A DNA stretch of 6,082 nt from Spirochaetota bacterium (lineage in GTDB: Bacteria > Spirochaetota > UBA4802 > JAFGJZ01). Below the pieces are notes generated by a model that was given only the letters and a program-made list of their open reading frames with translations, had not been told where the DNA came from and did no database searches. Made by a program: the position numbers and the translations under genes. Shown piece after piece: positions 1-4,874 of the stretch (its first letter is position 1; each line of letters begins with the position of its first letter). Location: NCBI GenBank assembly GCA_023396615.1, contig JAEWVM010000229.1:1-6082 (forward strand), written 5' to 3'.

Positions 1-345
1 AATTCCATCGGTACAGCTGAGGGAATTGGTGCGGGGAAATCCAATACGGCACTGATGGTTCTCAATGGTATCACTGCCGGAGCGGGAGATTTATGCGCGG
101 ATTTCTCCGTCACGGTTAAAGGTAACACTTTCGACGATTGGTTTCTCCCATCGCTGAACGAGTCCAAGGAAATCTATAAATACGCGAAAATCACATGTCC
201 CGATAATCTTAATATCTGGACATCTTCCGAGGACATGTCATATTCGACAATCGCGCGCTACATTTACTGGGAATTCGGAACAGCCGGATATAGGAATAAA
301 AACAACTACGATGGTTTCTATGCTCACCCCGCGAGACGGTTTTGA
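1..345 (+). CDS. DUF1566/Lcl-type surface protein, C-terminal part (5' end outside window)
   Basis: The frame is open from the first base and ends at TGA 343-345, giving 114 residues of the C-terminus; the start lies outside the window. The stretch GIGAGKSNTALMV (residues 8-20), then LCADFSVTV, DDWFLPSLNE (45-54), IWTSSE (72-77) and a final HPARRF match the layout of the DUF1566 (Lcl C-terminal-like) domain: a D-D-W-F/Y-L-P-S core, a W-[ST]-S-[ST]-E motif and an R-P-x-R-x-F-like end. In spirochaetes such domains close large repeat-bearing exported or surface proteins, so a surface location is inferred from the family and not visible here. The internal ATG at 55 is not the real start, because the domain clearly continues upstream of it. 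The gene converges on the - strand block to its right. Confidence 0.8.
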   Translation, partial: NSIGTAEGIGAGKSNTALMVLNGITAGAGDLCADFSVTVKGNTFDDWFLPSLNESKEIYKYAKITCPDNLNIWTSSEDMSYSTIARYIYWEFGTAGYRNKNNYDGFYAHPARRF

Positions 346-380
346 ATGACTGCGTTTTTGCATGGTGTCTAATTTCAAAG

Positions 381-613
381 GGCGTTCCACGCCTTTTACC
401 CGGTTTTGTCCGGTCACCGGACTTGTTGTCAAAGGCTTCGCCTTTGAGATTCCTTGTTCGCATGGATCATGCAATAATGTCAAAAGGGTAAGGGCTTCAG
501 TCGCCAGCCCTTACCCTTTTGCAATCCCATCCCGGCTTTTTATCTCGCGTATTCCTCGCACCGGCTTTGCCGGATGCTGCGGACGCTCGAGTGGTGTCCG
601 ACCTCGTCGGACA
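381..613. repeat. Array of seven perfect mini-inverted repeats
   Basis: Seven perfect stems lie within 233 bases. They are 381-393 (GGCGT, loop tcc, ACGCC); 408-422 (GTCCGG, tca, CCGGAC); 429-447 (TCAAAGGC, ttc, GCCTTTGA); 460-472 (GCATG, gat, CATGC); 481-521 (15-bp stem, 11-base loop); 561-573 (CCGGC, ttt, GCCGG); and 595-613 (TGTCCGA, cctcg, TCGGACA). Five of the seven have exactly three-base loops. The stems differ in sequence, so this is not a simple tandem repeat: the shared property is the hairpin form. It may be a genome-wide intergenic element or a transcript-end structure; the sequence alone does not say which. Confidence 0.7.
481..521. terminator. Likely bidirectional transcription terminator hairpin
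   Basis: A perfect 15-bp stem (481-495 with 507-521) has an 11-base loop. The arms begin with CAAAAGGG and end with CCCTTTTG, so each strand has a short A run entering and a four-T run leaving the GC-rich core, the usual form of a two-way intrinsic terminator. It sits between converging genes, 136 bases past the stop of the + gene and about 185 bases past the stop of the - gene. The T run is short and followed by GC, so termination strength is uncertain. Confidence 0.6.
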
Positions 614-706
614 GCTTAAATTCTTGTTCTGTTCACTTCTCTTTTACTGAATGCTTTGCGAACTTTAGAATTCTTCATTATCGCTCATCTTTTAATATCA
701 TTTACT

Positions 707-1252
707 TTATTCTCTCTTGTGTTCATCCAGCCATATTTTAGCCTTCTTGTCTACTCCGCGATAATCAACTTTCTTTACATTCTTTGATCGCTTTCTTATT
801 TCTTCTACGCACTTGCCGTACCCGTTTATTCCCGAATGTATTGCCATACGGGTCTTTCCGCCAGCGTCTTTTAAATTCATACTATGAAACATGAACTTTT
901 CTTTCTCTATTGTCTCTATCTCCTCATACCTTAATTCTTTTCTCTTGTTCCATGCCGTATAACCTATTATCTTTTCTTCCGTAAGTTCTACCGTGTATGC
1001 GTTTATCCACAACTCTACAATCTGCCTGAGCCAGTCGTAAGCCCCTAATATAAACATAATGGTACCACCTAAAACCAGTATCTGTTCATATAACGGACTA
1101 CCTAAAATATCCTTCGGATTCGATATGACTTCCTGAATAAACCGAACAACTACATACAGTGCAACCATGGAAAAAACAAAAACAAATATAAATACAACTC
1201 TCTTCCCATCTAACTCTTTTTTAGGCGTGGAATATTTCATAATTTGTTCCAT
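707..1252 (-). CDS. Two-helix membrane protein with predicted PH-like domain, unknown function
   Basis: This encodes 181 residues. Two hydrophobic segments at about 18-38 and 57-80 suggest a membrane hairpin. The remaining C-terminal part (about 85-157) begins YTVELTEEKIIGYTAW, continues with a short basic turn and RYEEIETIEKEKF, and ends in an amphipathic helix. This strand-turn-strand-then-helix order resembles bacterial PH-like (bPH) domains; that is an inference from pattern, not a confirmed match. The start at 1252 is supported by AGAAAGAGG about 10 bases upstream, inside the last codons of the preceding remnant; Met5 (1240) is the alternative. The start lies one base after the upstream stop (TAA-C-ATG), implying coupled translation with whatever precedes it. 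The function is not recognised. Confidence 0.75.
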   Translation of the reverse strand: MEQIMKYSTPKKELDGKRVVFIFVFVFSMVALYVVVRFIQEVISNPKDILGSPLYEQILVLGGTIMFILGAYDWLRQIVELWINAYTVELTEEKIIGYTAWNKRKELRYEEIETIEKEKFMFHSMNLKDAGGKTRMAIHSGINGYGKCVEEIRKRSKNVKKVDYRGVDKKAKIWLDEHKRE

Positions 1253-1253
1253 G

Positions 1254-1460
1254 TTATTTAGCCCTCTTTCTGGAATCCATATACTTAAATGTTGCTGCTG
1301 TTCCTGCAGTCATTGGAGCACCAAAGAAATATGACGGAACAAAACTTCCCTGTGCCCATGTAGAAAATGCTCCGCCTGTAGTTTTGTAATAGTTGGTTAG
1401 ATTCATAGGCCCGCTGACTGTGTAATTTATTCCACCAATAAAATTATTTCTTTCATCCTT
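1254..1460 (-). pseudogene. Gene remnant: 68-codon open frame lacking a start, unknown family
   Basis: Read on the - strand, bases 1460 to 1257 give 68 residues beginning KDERNNFIGGINYTVSGPM and ending in KYMDSRKRAK, then TAA (1256-1254). The composition (glycine, threonine, tyrosine, asparagine and alanine in the middle, basic tail) looks like a real exported or structural protein end. The frame is closed immediately upstream by a TAA at 1463-1461, and no ATG, GTG or TTG with a ribosome site stands at its start. The first Met (residue 19, 1406) has only a poor GCGGG upstream. The stop is one base from the ATG of the next gene, the spacing of a genuine operon partner. I read it as the 3' end of a gene whose 5' part has been lost or replaced; a 49-residue protein from Met19 is the alternative. 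I recognise no family. Confidence 0.5.
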
Positions 1461-1503
1461 TTAATATTTTGAATCGATCAGGAAAACCAATCCACCAATA
1501 AAA
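1431..1503. repeat. 13-bp direct repeat, copies 60 bases apart
   Basis: TCCACCAATAAAA occurs at 1431-1443 and again at 1491-1503. On the - strand both copies encode Phe-Ile-Gly-Gly in the same reading frame: once near the end of the small ORF at 1461-1670, once near the beginning of the remnant at 1254-1460. The TAA separating the two frames lies between the copies. Short direct repeats at such a place can mark a recombination or slippage junction, but a chance match in AT-rich DNA cannot be excluded. Confidence 0.55.
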
Positions 1504-1670
1504 ACAATATTTATACATCCCGGCAAAATATTAAAAATACTATACCAACTTATTTCACCGTAATAATTAAATTTGGAAACACAACTGGATTTCCTAAAAT
1601 AAGATAAAACGCTGAATAGACTATTGTAACCATAATTAGAATTAGGATAAATCTCTTTATTTATTCTCAT
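1461..1670 (-). CDS. Small AT-rich ORF behind the toxin gene, possible membrane protein, perhaps frameshifted
   Basis: This is a 69-codon frame whose ATG overlaps the TGA of the upstream PIN-domain gene (ATGA), an arrangement typical of coupled translation. One hydrophobic stretch (about 44-65, ending VFIGGLVFLI) could span the membrane. The first half is odd: Tyr, Asn and Ser rich, without obvious structure. In the same DNA the +1 frame gives a cleaner hydrophobic segment (FILILIMVTIVYSAFYLILG, read from 1651), ending at TAA 1550. This raises the possibility of a damaged two-helix membrane protein. GC is very low (about 27% over 1501-1560), lower than in the flanking genes. No family is recognised, and it may not be expressed. 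Confidence 0.35.
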   Translation of the reverse strand: MRINKEIYPNSNYGYNSLFSVLSYFRKSSCVSKFNYYGEISWYSIFNILPGCINIVFIGGLVFLIDSKY

Positions 1671-2083
1671 TTCTCTAACAAGACATTCTTCAGCGCTTTA
1701 TTACCTTTGAGCCGATATACATAATAATCACTATCTATTGTTGCTATTTCTTTGATACCTGTCATCTCGGCGACTACTACCAAAGAACTATCAGCAAGAT
1801 CCATCGGCAAATCTGAATATTTGTCAGTCAGCTCAATAATCCGTTCGAGATGAATTTTTTCTAAATTTACAATATTTAGAGCATCCCGTTTAAGCCATTC
1901 TAAGAATAGAATCTGAACTTTTGAATTGAAACCTAATATATGCGCGGTTTCGGTAATCACAGGCCACGTTGTATGCAAATGACCTTTATATTTTTGAAGA
2001 AAATTAATAGCAATATCATGAAACTTATCGTCTTTATCAAATAATGCAATTAACGGACCTGCATCAATGAGAATGTTTCGCAC
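1667..2083 (-). CDS. vapC: PIN-domain ribonuclease toxin, VapC family
   Basis: This encodes 138 residues, the usual size of a VapC toxin. VapC proteins are Mg2+-dependent PIN-domain endoribonucleases that cut RNA (often tRNA or rRNA) and are held inactive by a partner antitoxin. The expected acidic residues are all present: Asp7 in ILIDAGPLIALFD, Glu45 in PVITE, Asp95/Asp98 in LPMDLADSSLV, and Asp117 in IATIDSDYYVY, so the active site looks intact. The start is GTG at 2083, with AAGGA eight bases upstream; no ATG lies between it and the catalytic Asp, so GTG is forced. The gene overlaps the antitoxin by 20 bases, a normal vapBC arrangement, and its stop overlaps the next small ORF. The target RNA cannot be read from sequence. 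Confidence 0.85.
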   Translation of the reverse strand: MRNILIDAGPLIALFDKDDKFHDIAINFLQKYKGHLHTTWPVITETAHILGFNSKVQILFLEWLKRDALNIVNLEKIHLERIIELTDKYSDLPMDLADSSLVVVAEMTGIKEIATIDSDYYVYRLKGNKALKNVLLEK

Positions 2084-2312
2084 GCAGTTTATCCTTCAAA
2101 ATATTTTTGTAATCTTTGGACAAATTGCCCTTTCCGCTGCCGTGTTTGCCGAACAAATCTTTACCCAGCTCAAACGGATTCGTAGTTTCTTCATATTTCT
2201 TAAAATACAATTCAATTGCGCTTTTAACGACTTCAGTTTTAGATAGATTTTCATTATCAGCAATTTGTTCAATTTTAGCTTCAATATCTTCCGGCAAACG
2301 AATCGACAGCAT
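2064..2312 (-). CDS. vapB: Ribbon-helix-helix antitoxin, VapB/CopG-like
   Basis: This encodes 82 residues. The N-terminus MLSIRLPEDIEAKIEQIA followed by NLSKTEVVKSAIELYFKKY (residues 22-40) is the strand-helix-turn-helix of a CopG/MetJ-type DNA-binding domain, which dimerises and binds short palindromes. The C-terminal half (about 46-82, with FELGKDLFGKHGSGKGNLS) is the type of tail that wraps PIN-domain toxins. This fits the immediately following, overlapping vapC. The start at 2312 has GAGG about seven bases upstream (ACGAGGTATGT-ATG); an overlapping out-of-frame ATG sits four bases earlier. A perfect 8-bp inverted repeat 10 bases before the start is the likely binding site for autoregulation by the VapBC complex. 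Confidence 0.85.
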   Translation of the reverse strand: MLSIRLPEDIEAKIEQIADNENLSKTEVVKSAIELYFKKYEETTNPFELGKDLFGKHGSGKGNLSKDYKNILKDKLRAKHSH

Positions 2313-2321
2313 ACATACCTC

Positions 2322-2340
2322 GTAATACGTATCGTATTAC
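2322..2340. promoter_or_regulatory. Operator of the vapBC pair
   Basis: This is a perfect inverted repeat, GTAATACG-tat-CGTATTAC, placed 10 bases upstream of the antitoxin ATG and covering the proposed -10 box. The position and symmetry fit binding of an RHH antitoxin dimer pair, giving repression by the toxin-antitoxin complex. The assignment is inferred from position and symmetry. Confidence 0.7.
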
Positions 2341-2358
2341 ATTTTGAGATTTAGTCAA
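2331..2358 (-). promoter_or_regulatory. Sigma70-type promoter for vapBC
   Basis: On the - strand TTGACT (2358-2353) is followed after 16 bases by TACGAT (2336-2331). The -10 box lies inside the inverted repeat 2322-2340, so operator occupancy would block RNA polymerase. Transcription would start near 2324, leaving a very short leader before the ATG at 2312. Confidence 0.55.
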
Positions 2359-2398
2359 TATGTTTTTCAGTGACTGTTTTTTCCTATGGAAAATTAAA

Positions 2399-2971
2399 TC
2401 ATGTAAACGGCTTCAAATCAATTCCGAAATGAGGCTTGCAGATAATCTCCGATATTTTTAACCGGCTCAGATTCCGGGATGATCCCGGAGATAAAACAAG
2501 TGCGGTATCGAGTCCTCTTCCTGTTCCGGCGGCGGCAATAATAAGTTCATCTTGAGAAACAAGCCCTGCATCGCATGACATCAAAGTTATTTCAACACAG
2601 ACTTTCGTCCCTTCGCCGAATGTCCGCAAAAAGTCAGCCGCAACCGCCGGAGTATTATTGCCGAACAGTTTTTCCGTGTGAAACAGCATCGTTCCGAAAT
2701 GAACTGAATGACCTTTCTCTCTGATTCGCGCGGTTAATTCATCCGGAAAACGGTTGGAATTCTTTTCAGAAAAATCAAACTGATGCGGAACAATGACCAA
2801 CTTGTATTCATCACCCAACTTCTCAAACGCGGCAGACGCGGTGCGGCCTGTCGTTGAAGCTATAACGATTTTTGATATATCGCCCAATGCCGCGCGTTCG
2901 CGGATTAAAGATAAAACATGATCTGTAGAATTCGTTTTCAGATCTTCAAAATAGTGCACGGTTTTTTTCAT
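2399..2971 (-). CDS. Stand-alone pyruvate kinase C-terminal (alpha/beta) domain-like protein
   Basis: This encodes 190 residues, far too short for pyruvate kinase (about 470 or more) and without its TIM barrel. The layout matches the pyruvate kinase alpha/beta domain superfamily: an N-terminal helix, then KIVIASTTGRTASAAFEKL (residues 34-52), KLVIVPHQFDF, then VEITLMSCDAGLV (126-138) and the glycine-rich IIAAAGTGRGLDTALVLSPG (144-163). In pyruvate kinase this domain binds allosteric effectors, and the small-molecule or phosphate-binding turns (STTGRT, GTGRG) appear kept. Orphan copies are known in bacteria and archaea but lack an assigned function; this one is unlikely to have kinase activity. 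The start at 2971 has AAGGAG seven bases upstream. It is divergent from an HxlR regulator with a shared promoter region, so it is probably under that regulator. No clear terminator follows before vapB. Confidence 0.7.
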   Translation of the reverse strand: MKKTVHYFEDLKTNSTDHVLSLIRERAALGDISKIVIASTTGRTASAAFEKLGDEYKLVIVPHQFDFSEKNSNRFPDELTARIREKGHSVHFGTMLFHTEKLFGNNTPAVAADFLRTFGEGTKVCVEITLMSCDAGLVSQDELIIAAAGTGRGLDTALVLSPGSSRNLSRLKISEIICKPHFGIDLKPFT

Positions 2972-2992
2972 TGAATAGCTCCTTGATAATCA

Positions 2993-3021
2993 ACAATACC
3001 ATATATAATACTATTTGACAA
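2993..3021 (-). promoter_or_regulatory. Promoter of the PK-C-like gene
   Basis: On the - strand TTGTCA (3021-3016) and TATTGT (2998-2993) are separated by 17 bases. The predicted start is about 15-20 bases before the AAGGAG ribosome site. Its -35 box occupies the same bases, on the other strand, as the -35 box of the divergent regulator promoter. Confidence 0.6.
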
Positions 3022-3060
3022 GTACGCACTATTTAGTATCATAGTATACTTTTTGATACT
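3009..3060. promoter_or_regulatory. Candidate HxlR operator cluster
   Basis: Half-sites TACT or AGTA recur: TACT 3009-3012, AGTA 3021-3024, CACT 3027-3030, AGTA 3035-3038, AGTA 3043-3046, TACT 3047-3050, TACT 3057-3060. They form symmetric pairs: TACT-N8-AGTA (3009-3024), ACT-attt-AGT (3028-3037) and the palindrome AGTATACT (3043-3050). HxlR-type (YodB-like) repressors bind TACT/AGTA-type symmetric sites. The first pair covers both -35 boxes, so occupancy could shut both divergent promoters. Assignment to this regulator is inferred from proximity and motif type. Confidence 0.6.
3015..3042 (+). promoter_or_regulatory. Promoter of the HxlR-family gene
   Basis: A consensus TTGACA (3015-3020) is followed after 16 bases by TATCAT (3037-3042, five of six consensus). 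Transcription would begin near 3049, 33 bases before the ATG. The core is dotted with AGTA/TACT half-sites, as expected for an autoregulated gene. Confidence 0.65.
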
Positions 3061-3081
3061 GTTTTATGTTAAGGATTCATA

Positions 3082-3459
3082 ATGATATTCCAAGGAAAAG
3101 AATACCGCTGTGCGATGGAACTGACAATTGATCTTGTCGGGGGCAAATGGAAATCGATGATTCTATGGATCATCGCTGGAAGAACAGTGCGCTTTAACGC
3201 TCTCCGGCGTGAACTTCATGCAATCACTCAGAAAATGCTGACTCAACAGCTTCGAGAGCTCGAAACCGACGGACTATTGAACAGAAAAGTTTATGCCGAA
3301 GTTCCTCCGAAGGTTGAATATACTTTGACCGAACAGGCAAAACTTCTTTTACCTGTTCTCGAACAGCTCTGCGAATGGGGAAAGAAATATGCAGATGAAA
3401 GCCGCGAACAGTCTCATCCGGATAAAAAAAAGAAATCACCGGCTATAAAATACAACTGA
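3082..3459 (+). CDS. HxlR-family transcriptional regulator
   Basis: This encodes 125 residues, typical of this winged-helix family (about 105-130). YRCAMELTIDLVGGKWKSMI (residues 8-27) is the hallmark N-terminus: a cysteine followed by a helix and the GGKW motif. Next come the recognition region (FNALRRELHAITQKMLTQQL, 38-57), the LRELETDGL helix and the wing (RKVYAEVPPKVEYTLTE, 68-84), then a dimerisation helix (PVLEQLCEWGKKY). Cys10 is at the position used by redox- or quinone-sensing members such as YodB, HypR and QorR, suggesting control by electrophiles or oxidation, though the actual signal is unknown. The lysine-rich C-terminal tail (111-125) is longer than usual. AAGGA six bases upstream supports the start. 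It is divergent from the PK-C-like gene, its likely target as well as itself. Confidence 0.85.
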   Translation: MIFQGKEYRCAMELTIDLVGGKWKSMILWIIAGRTVRFNALRRELHAITQKMLTQQLRELETDGLLNRKVYAEVPPKVEYTLTEQAKLLLPVLEQLCEWGKKYADESREQSHPDKKKKSPAIKYN

Positions 3460-3533
3460 CGACTATATCAAATTCGCGACTAATCACAGCAAAAGACAAA
3501 GCTTTACAATTGGAATCTGGCGGCAAATCTAGC

Positions 3534-4685
3534 CTATTCTTTTTCAGCTCTTCTACGGAATTCGGTGGGCGTCACTTCTGTTTCTTCTCTAAAAAGATTA
3601 TTGAAAGTTGTTTTTGAATTGAATCCGCACTCAAACGCAATTTGTAGAATCGTTTTATTGTTATTTGATTTATCCGCGAGAATTATCTTCGCATGCTCAA
3701 TTCTACGTTTGTTTATTAATGTATTATAATTTACTCCAAGCTTTATATTTACAACCTGTGATATATGATACAAAGCAATTCCAGTTTTTAACGCGAAAGA
3801 CTGCATCGTAAGTTCAGAATCAAGATATACTTTTTCAACATCAAGAAAATAAAGAATTTTTGCCAGATAATCATCTTTGATTTCTTCCGGCAGTCTGTTT
3901 CTCGCATACTTGGCTTTGGAATCTTTACCTTCTTCCTTTGAAAAGAAAACCTTTTCGTTAATTGATTTATGAAAAATACTAAAATAGTCTCCCTTGAGAA
4001 GTACGGCATATGCCGCAAAAAAAACAGGAACATAGATATAGACGCAAAATGAAAATGATGCAATACCGGCATATCTAGAATTCAGAAGATACATCACAGT
4101 TGAGACCGCATAAAATAATAGAATATTGAAAGCATAGCAAAGAAATATAATCTGCCAATTTCGTTTTAACCTTAATTCATTTGAATTTATTATTTTAGCC
4201 CGTTTATAAAACAGCCCGACTTCTCTTAAAGATAAACCAATATAAACAGACGCAGATAAAAAAACATACAAATAGAGCAATGCTCTATGGGGAAGCCGCA
4301 AGTTTCCGAATAAAAAATCCGCAATCACATTGATGTAATATGGTACAAATTCTTCCAAGTAAATTCCGCCGGCTAATACTGCAGCAAAAGGAAGCAGATG
4401 ATAAAGTTTATACCGGTTAATCTCAGTCATTTTTCCGGCAATTGAAAGAATATAACAGTAGAACAACGGCCCATAGAGAAAGAAAAATGAATCTCTGATT
4501 TTAAAAAGAATTATGTAATCATAATATCCATGCTTTCGGAAAAAGAACTGCATAAATATTTCATAATTCAAAAGAATCAGAATAAGCGAAAATAACCGAA
4601 CGGATAATTCTCTGCGGAAAAATAGAATTATTGAGAAGAAGCATCCGAATCCTACACAAAAAAGATATATGAGATCGAAAAACAT
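3534..4685 (-). CDS. Membrane-anchored AraC-family regulator with seven-helix N-terminal domain
   Basis: This encodes 383 residues when started at ATG 4685. GGAG stands six bases before that ATG, while a longer in-frame TTG at 4700 has no ribosome site. The first about 235 residues hold seven strongly hydrophobic segments (roughly 4-23, 30-49, 67-83, 97-113, 135-152, 179-201, 208-230), followed by a charged linker. The last about 100 residues (280-378) are an AraC-type double helix-turn-helix: LTMQSFALKTGIALYHISQV for the first, and ILQIAFECGFNSKTTFNNLF then VTPTEFRR for the second, the classic signature. Such 7TM-AraC proteins probably sense a signal in or at the membrane and act on nearby promoters. 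The divergent exported-protein gene is the obvious candidate target. No clear promoter is visible, and no terminator was seen in the short convergent gap to the HxlR gene. Confidence 0.85.
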   Translation of the reverse strand: MFFDLIYLFCVGFGCFFSIILFFRRELSVRLFSLILILLNYEIFMQFFFRKHGYYDYIILFKIRDSFFFLYGPLFYCYILSIAGKMTEINRYKLYHLLPFAAVLAGGIYLEEFVPYYINVIADFLFGNLRLPHRALLYLYVFLSASVYIGLSLREVGLFYKRAKIINSNELRLKRNWQIIFLCYAFNILLFYAVSTVMYLLNSRYAGIASFSFCVYIYVPVFFAAYAVLLKGDYFSIFHKSINEKVFFSKEEGKDSKAKYARNRLPEEIKDDYLAKILYFLDVEKVYLDSELTMQSFALKTGIALYHISQVVNIKLGVNYNTLINKRRIEHAKIILADKSNNNKTILQIAFECGFNSKTTFNNLFREETEVTPTEFRRRAEKE

Positions 4686-4747
4686 ACAATTCTCCGGCAA
4701 ACCGACAGCATAGAATTAAGTAAAACTAATCATCCAATATTTTTTTT

Positions 4748-4769
4748 GTTCAATCCCATAGGATTGAAC
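4748..4769. promoter_or_regulatory. Perfect 9-bp inverted repeat between divergent genes (possible operator)
   Basis: GTTCAATCC-cata-GGATTGAAC is a perfect inverted repeat about 62 bases upstream of the AraC-type start and 105 bases upstream of the exported-protein start. It is preceded on the + strand by eight Ts (4740-4747). On neither strand does a T run follow the stem, so a terminator is unlikely. Its central place in the divergent gap suggests a protein-binding site, possibly for the AraC-type regulator. Confidence 0.45.
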
Positions 4770-4874
4770 GACGAAATATCTTTATTATGGCATTATTCCG
4801 GCACTAACTCCGTGATGCAAGCAGCTTTCAGGGAGATTTTGAGTTTATATTCTATTTAAGGAAGGTGATTTCAC

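Larger units (their letters stand above)
346..706. other. Non-coding convergent intergenic region rich in small hairpins
   Basis: This 361-base gap lies between the 3' ends of two converging genes. Open frames exist in it (for example 362-619 on +, 209-463 and 238-483 on -), but they run through inverted repeats, lack plausible ribosome binding sites and give arginine/proline-rich low-information proteins, so I treat them as chance. The content I can support is the set of perfect inverted repeats at 381-613, including a 15-bp stem at 481-521. Bases 614-706 are T-rich and show nothing recognisable. Confidence 0.75.

Noticed and set aside
209..483. Two overlapping - strand frames, partly antisense to the DUF1566 gene
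   Set aside because: They lie antisense to a clear coding region and across hairpins, with no recognisable protein features.
362..619. Open frame of 85 codons on the + strand in the convergent gap
   Set aside because: It runs through six of the mini-hairpins and the terminator-like stem, has no ribosome site before its ATG, and its composition (Arg, Pro, Ser, Cys) reflects the repeats.
1254..1670. Integron cassette recombination site near the toxin-antitoxin pair
   Set aside because: Treponema denticola is known to carry cassette arrays, so I looked for paired RYYYAAC/GTTRRRY core sites in a long imperfect palindrome but found none convincing.
2116..2325. + strand frame of 69 codons opposite the antitoxin
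   Set aside because: It is antisense to a well-supported RHH antitoxin and has no ribosome site.
3224..3439. - strand frame of 71 codons opposite the HxlR gene
   Set aside because: It is the shadow of a strongly supported regulator gene and has no independent signal.
3788..4072. - strand frame of 94 codons inside the AraC-type gene in another frame
   Set aside because: It is a shadow of the membrane/HTH protein, which explains the same bases fully.
4686..4700. Longer start (TTG at 4700) for the AraC-type regulator
   Set aside because: The ATG at 4685 has GGAG at ideal distance, while the TTG has no Shine-Dalgarno-like sequence.
4740..4769. Intrinsic terminator at the inverted repeat in the divergent gap
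   Set aside because: The T run precedes the stem on the + strand and is an A run after it on the - strand, so neither direction has the needed stem-then-T order, and both flanking genes point away.
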